Positions 5,482 through 6,903 of a stretch of DNA of 6,903 nucleotides are shown here, piece after piece (position 1 is the stretch's first letter; the number at the start of each line of letters is the position of its first letter). The notes below the pieces were generated by a model. That model searched no databases. It saw nothing but the letters and a program-made list of their open reading frames with translations, and had not been told where the DNA came from. Source of the DNA: Spirochaetia bacterium (GTDB lineage Bacteria > Spirochaetota > Spirochaetia > Sphaerochaetales > Sphaerochaetaceae). The stretch is taken from NCBI GenBank assembly GCA_009929055.1, contig SABI01000128.1, forward strand, positions 1 to 6,903. Direction: 5' to 3'. The position numbers and the translations under genes are program-made.

Positions 5482-6756
5482 TTATTTTGCGTTAAATCTA
5501 CTCTCATGTGCCCAAAGTCCAACAGCTGGATTACTAATATAATAATACTCAACTCCCTCTTTTGTCACATTCTTTCCATCTTTTATTCCATCAAATATGT
5601 ATTTCTCTTTGAATTCTTCTAATGCACCATACTGATACCCAACTGAAATAATATCTTTTTCACTTATACTTTTAGGGCAGTAGGTGATAGAGAATCTGTT
5701 TTCACTCGAGCCATGAATGAGATGAGCTGCTGCTGATAAATTTGTCTTTAATTCATCGTTACGAGTTACCGCATCGAGGACATAATCAGTCCCTTTATAG
5801 CCAAATTTTCTTATTAAGCGGTCTATCTCTTTATCTTCACCAAATGTGTGAACTCCTGGGGCAATAATAATTAATTCACCCTCATCGGCTATAGCCATTC
5901 GAGTTCTGTAGATGGCTTTGTTTCCAAGCCATGTAGTTCTATATTCATGAGGATCAAGGTAGACAACAACACGCCTTAAAGGTTCTTCCACCATAGTGAA
6001 GTTGACACTAAGTGAGAGCTTTGAAGCCTCATCAAAACACTCTCTGTCATCCCCCATAAAGAGTCCTGCTGGAACCATTTCTCCACTTTCATTCCTTTTT
6101 ACTACAGTAAGGGCAAAGACAATAGGAAGGGTAGAGGCAAAATTAGTATGAGCGTAGTCTAAAATAGATCTAACTGGAGAGTCAGCTCTTCCCATAATTC
6201 GCTCCATTCCATATACCGCACCGAGGTAGTGGCTCTTATTAATCCCTTCAGCTCCACCGGTTCCCACAAAGATGTTTTTGGTATGGTTAGCCATCCCTAT
6301 CACTTCATGAGGAACTACTTGTCCAAGAGAGAGGATGAGGTCAAAGCCACCACTAACAAGAAGTTTGTTCACCTGAGCTTTCCATGAGTAGGAGAGCTTT
6401 CCCTCACTTACTTCTTCAATAACTGAAGGGGGAACTGTTCCAAGGGTAATGACATCATTACGCCAATCATGATGGACAAATAAGGAGTGATCTACTCCAG
6501 GATACATAACATCTATTTCTTCAGTTGTCATAGGAACATGGGTTCCCAGGGCAGGAAGAATTGCTTTTACTTTATCCCCATAGTATTCAACAGCCCATAC
6601 TGCAAGCATACCACCAAGCCCATGAAGGCGAGTGATATCGGGGGGAATAAGGAGAACTCTTTCTCTATTACCGAGTCCTTTTAACCCTTTAAAAAAATGT
6701 TTCTTCATCACATTCATCGAAATTTCTGAAGAATTTTGAACCTTAGCATAGACCAT
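5482..6756 (-). CDS. LarA-like nickel-pincer racemase/epimerase family protein (DUF2088), substrate unknown
   Basis: A 424-residue relative of lactate racemase LarA, the same length as Lactobacillus plantarum LarA. Residues recalled as important in LarA (D72, R75, H108, H174, K184, H200) appear here as D40 and R43 in PPDITR, H73 in ALGTH, H150 in QVVPHEV, K160 in MANHTKN and H176 in NKSHYLG. The 10- and 16-residue spacings around the lysine that tethers the nickel-pincer nucleotide are exact. In the C-terminal half the usual YQxxK-type segment is YRTRM (283-287), with further motifs HLIHGSSENRFSITYC (345-360) and YISNPAVGLWA. From memory this marks a conserved DUF2088 subfamily whose substrate is not established, so I do not call it larA. 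I chose the ATG at 6756, preceded by GAGGAG at six bases; the ATG at 6786 would add ten residues and has no ribosome binding site. No nickel-insertion or cofactor genes (larB, larC, larE) are in the window. The adjacent gnd suggests sugar-acid chemistry, by inference only. Confidence 0.88.
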   Translation of the reverse strand: MVYAKVQNSSEISMNVMKKHFFKGLKGLGNRERVLLIPPDITRLHGLGGMLAVWAVEYYGDKVKAILPALGTHVPMTTEEIDVMYPGVDHSLFVHHDWRNDVITLGTVPPSVIEEVSEGKLSYSWKAQVNKLLVSGGFDLILSLGQVVPHEVIGMANHTKNIFVGTGGAEGINKSHYLGAVYGMERIMGRADSPVRSILDYAHTNFASTLPIVFALTVVKRNESGEMVPAGLFMGDDRECFDEASKLSLSVNFTMVEEPLRRVVVYLDPHEYRTTWLGNKAIYRTRMAIADEGELIIIAPGVHTFGEDKEIDRLIRKFGYKGTDYVLDAVTRNDELKTNLSAAAHLIHGSSENRFSITYCPKSISEKDIISVGYQYGALEEFKEKYIFDGIKDGKNVTKEGVEYYYISNPAVGLWAHESRFNAK

Positions 6757-6762
6757 ACACTT

Positions 6763-6768
6763 CTCCTC
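6763..6768 (-). promoter_or_regulatory. Ribosome binding site deciding the start of the LarA-like gene
   Basis: GAGGAG on the minus strand, six bases before the ATG at 6756. It lies inside the longer frame that starts at 6786, favouring the shorter protein. Confidence 0.75.
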
Positions 6769-6850
6769 ATCTTTCTTTAACCACATCTATTTCTTTAGAT
6801 ATGTATAAGGAAGAATTCAAAAATAAAGCAACATTATCATCCTATCATAG

Positions 6851-6856
6851 ATTATA
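6851..6856 (-). promoter_or_regulatory. Candidate -10 box upstream of the LarA-like gene
   Basis: A perfect TATAAT about 95 bases before the start codon, preceded by a run of T. No good -35 is found 16-18 bases upstream (AGTTTT at 17), so this is a weak promoter call. It shares bases with the T-run of the terminator-like element just upstream. Confidence 0.35.
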
Positions 6857-6883
6857 AAAAAAATCCCAGATAGAAAACTGAGA
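6856..6883 (-). terminator. Weak intrinsic terminator of a gene beyond the window
   Basis: On the minus strand TCTCAG (6883-6878) pairs with CTGGGA (6869-6864) through six pairs including one G-U, with an eight-base loop, and is followed at once by eight T (6863-6856). The G-U pair works only in the minus-strand RNA, which fits a minus-strand gene ending upstream of the window. The stem is short, so efficiency is doubtful. Confidence 0.4.
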
Positions 6884-6903
6884 AAAAATAGAGAGAGTGA
6901 GGC

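Noticed and set aside
6487..6684. Plus-strand open frame of 65 codons opposite the LarA-like gene
   Set aside because: It is antisense to conserved catalytic segments, with no family resemblance.
6842..6873. Alternative fold pairing CTATC/GATAG and GATT/AATC upstream of the LarA-like gene
   Set aside because: The stems are short, AT-rich and interrupted; the terminator-type fold with the adjacent T-run is the simpler reading.

Overview
The window is about 6.9 kb of moderately AT-rich bacterial DNA (about 40% GC by eye). All six genes lie on the minus strand, so transcription runs from high to low coordinates. The taxon cannot be fixed from sequence alone. Strong GGAGG-type ribosome binding sites, frequent TTG starts, a lipoprotein-type PotD and a compact potABCD cluster would suit a spirochaete or another low-GC anaerobe. 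That is a tentative impression, not a demonstrated assignment.

Layout, in the direction of transcription. (1) 6903-6757 is a leader with a weak terminator-like hairpin plus T-run, probably from an upstream gene outside the window, overlapping a TATAAT box. (2) A LarA-like nickel-pincer racemase/epimerase family gene (6756-5482) keeps the family's catalytic histidines and the cofactor-tethering lysine at the expected spacing. (3) A 71-nt gap carries a strong bulged hairpin. (4) gnd, decarboxylating 6-phosphogluconate dehydrogenase (5410-3953), follows. (5) A 228-nt gap holds a long two-part hairpin just after gnd and then candidate promoters. (6) The polyamine ABC transporter operon comes next: potA (ATPase), potB and potC (permeases), joined by 4-nt stop/start overlaps. 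After a 68-nt GC-rich spacer with a possible hairpin comes potD (binding lipoprotein), whose 3' end is cut off at position 1.

PotA, PotB, PotC and PotD would form a complete spermidine/putrescine importer: lipoprotein receptor, two-subunit channel and an ATPase thought to act as a homodimer. Gnd is the NADP-linked step from 6-phosphogluconate to ribulose 5-phosphate. The LarA-like protein has no assigned substrate. Its position next to gnd makes a sugar-acid (aldonate) epimerase a testable idea.

Six genes account for nearly the whole window. No RNA gene, mobile element, CRISPR array or defence system was seen, and nothing here amounts to a clearly new multi-gene system. The points worth a second look are the LarA-like/gnd pair, three intergenic hairpins, TTG starts on two pot genes, and substitutions in the PotD ligand pocket.
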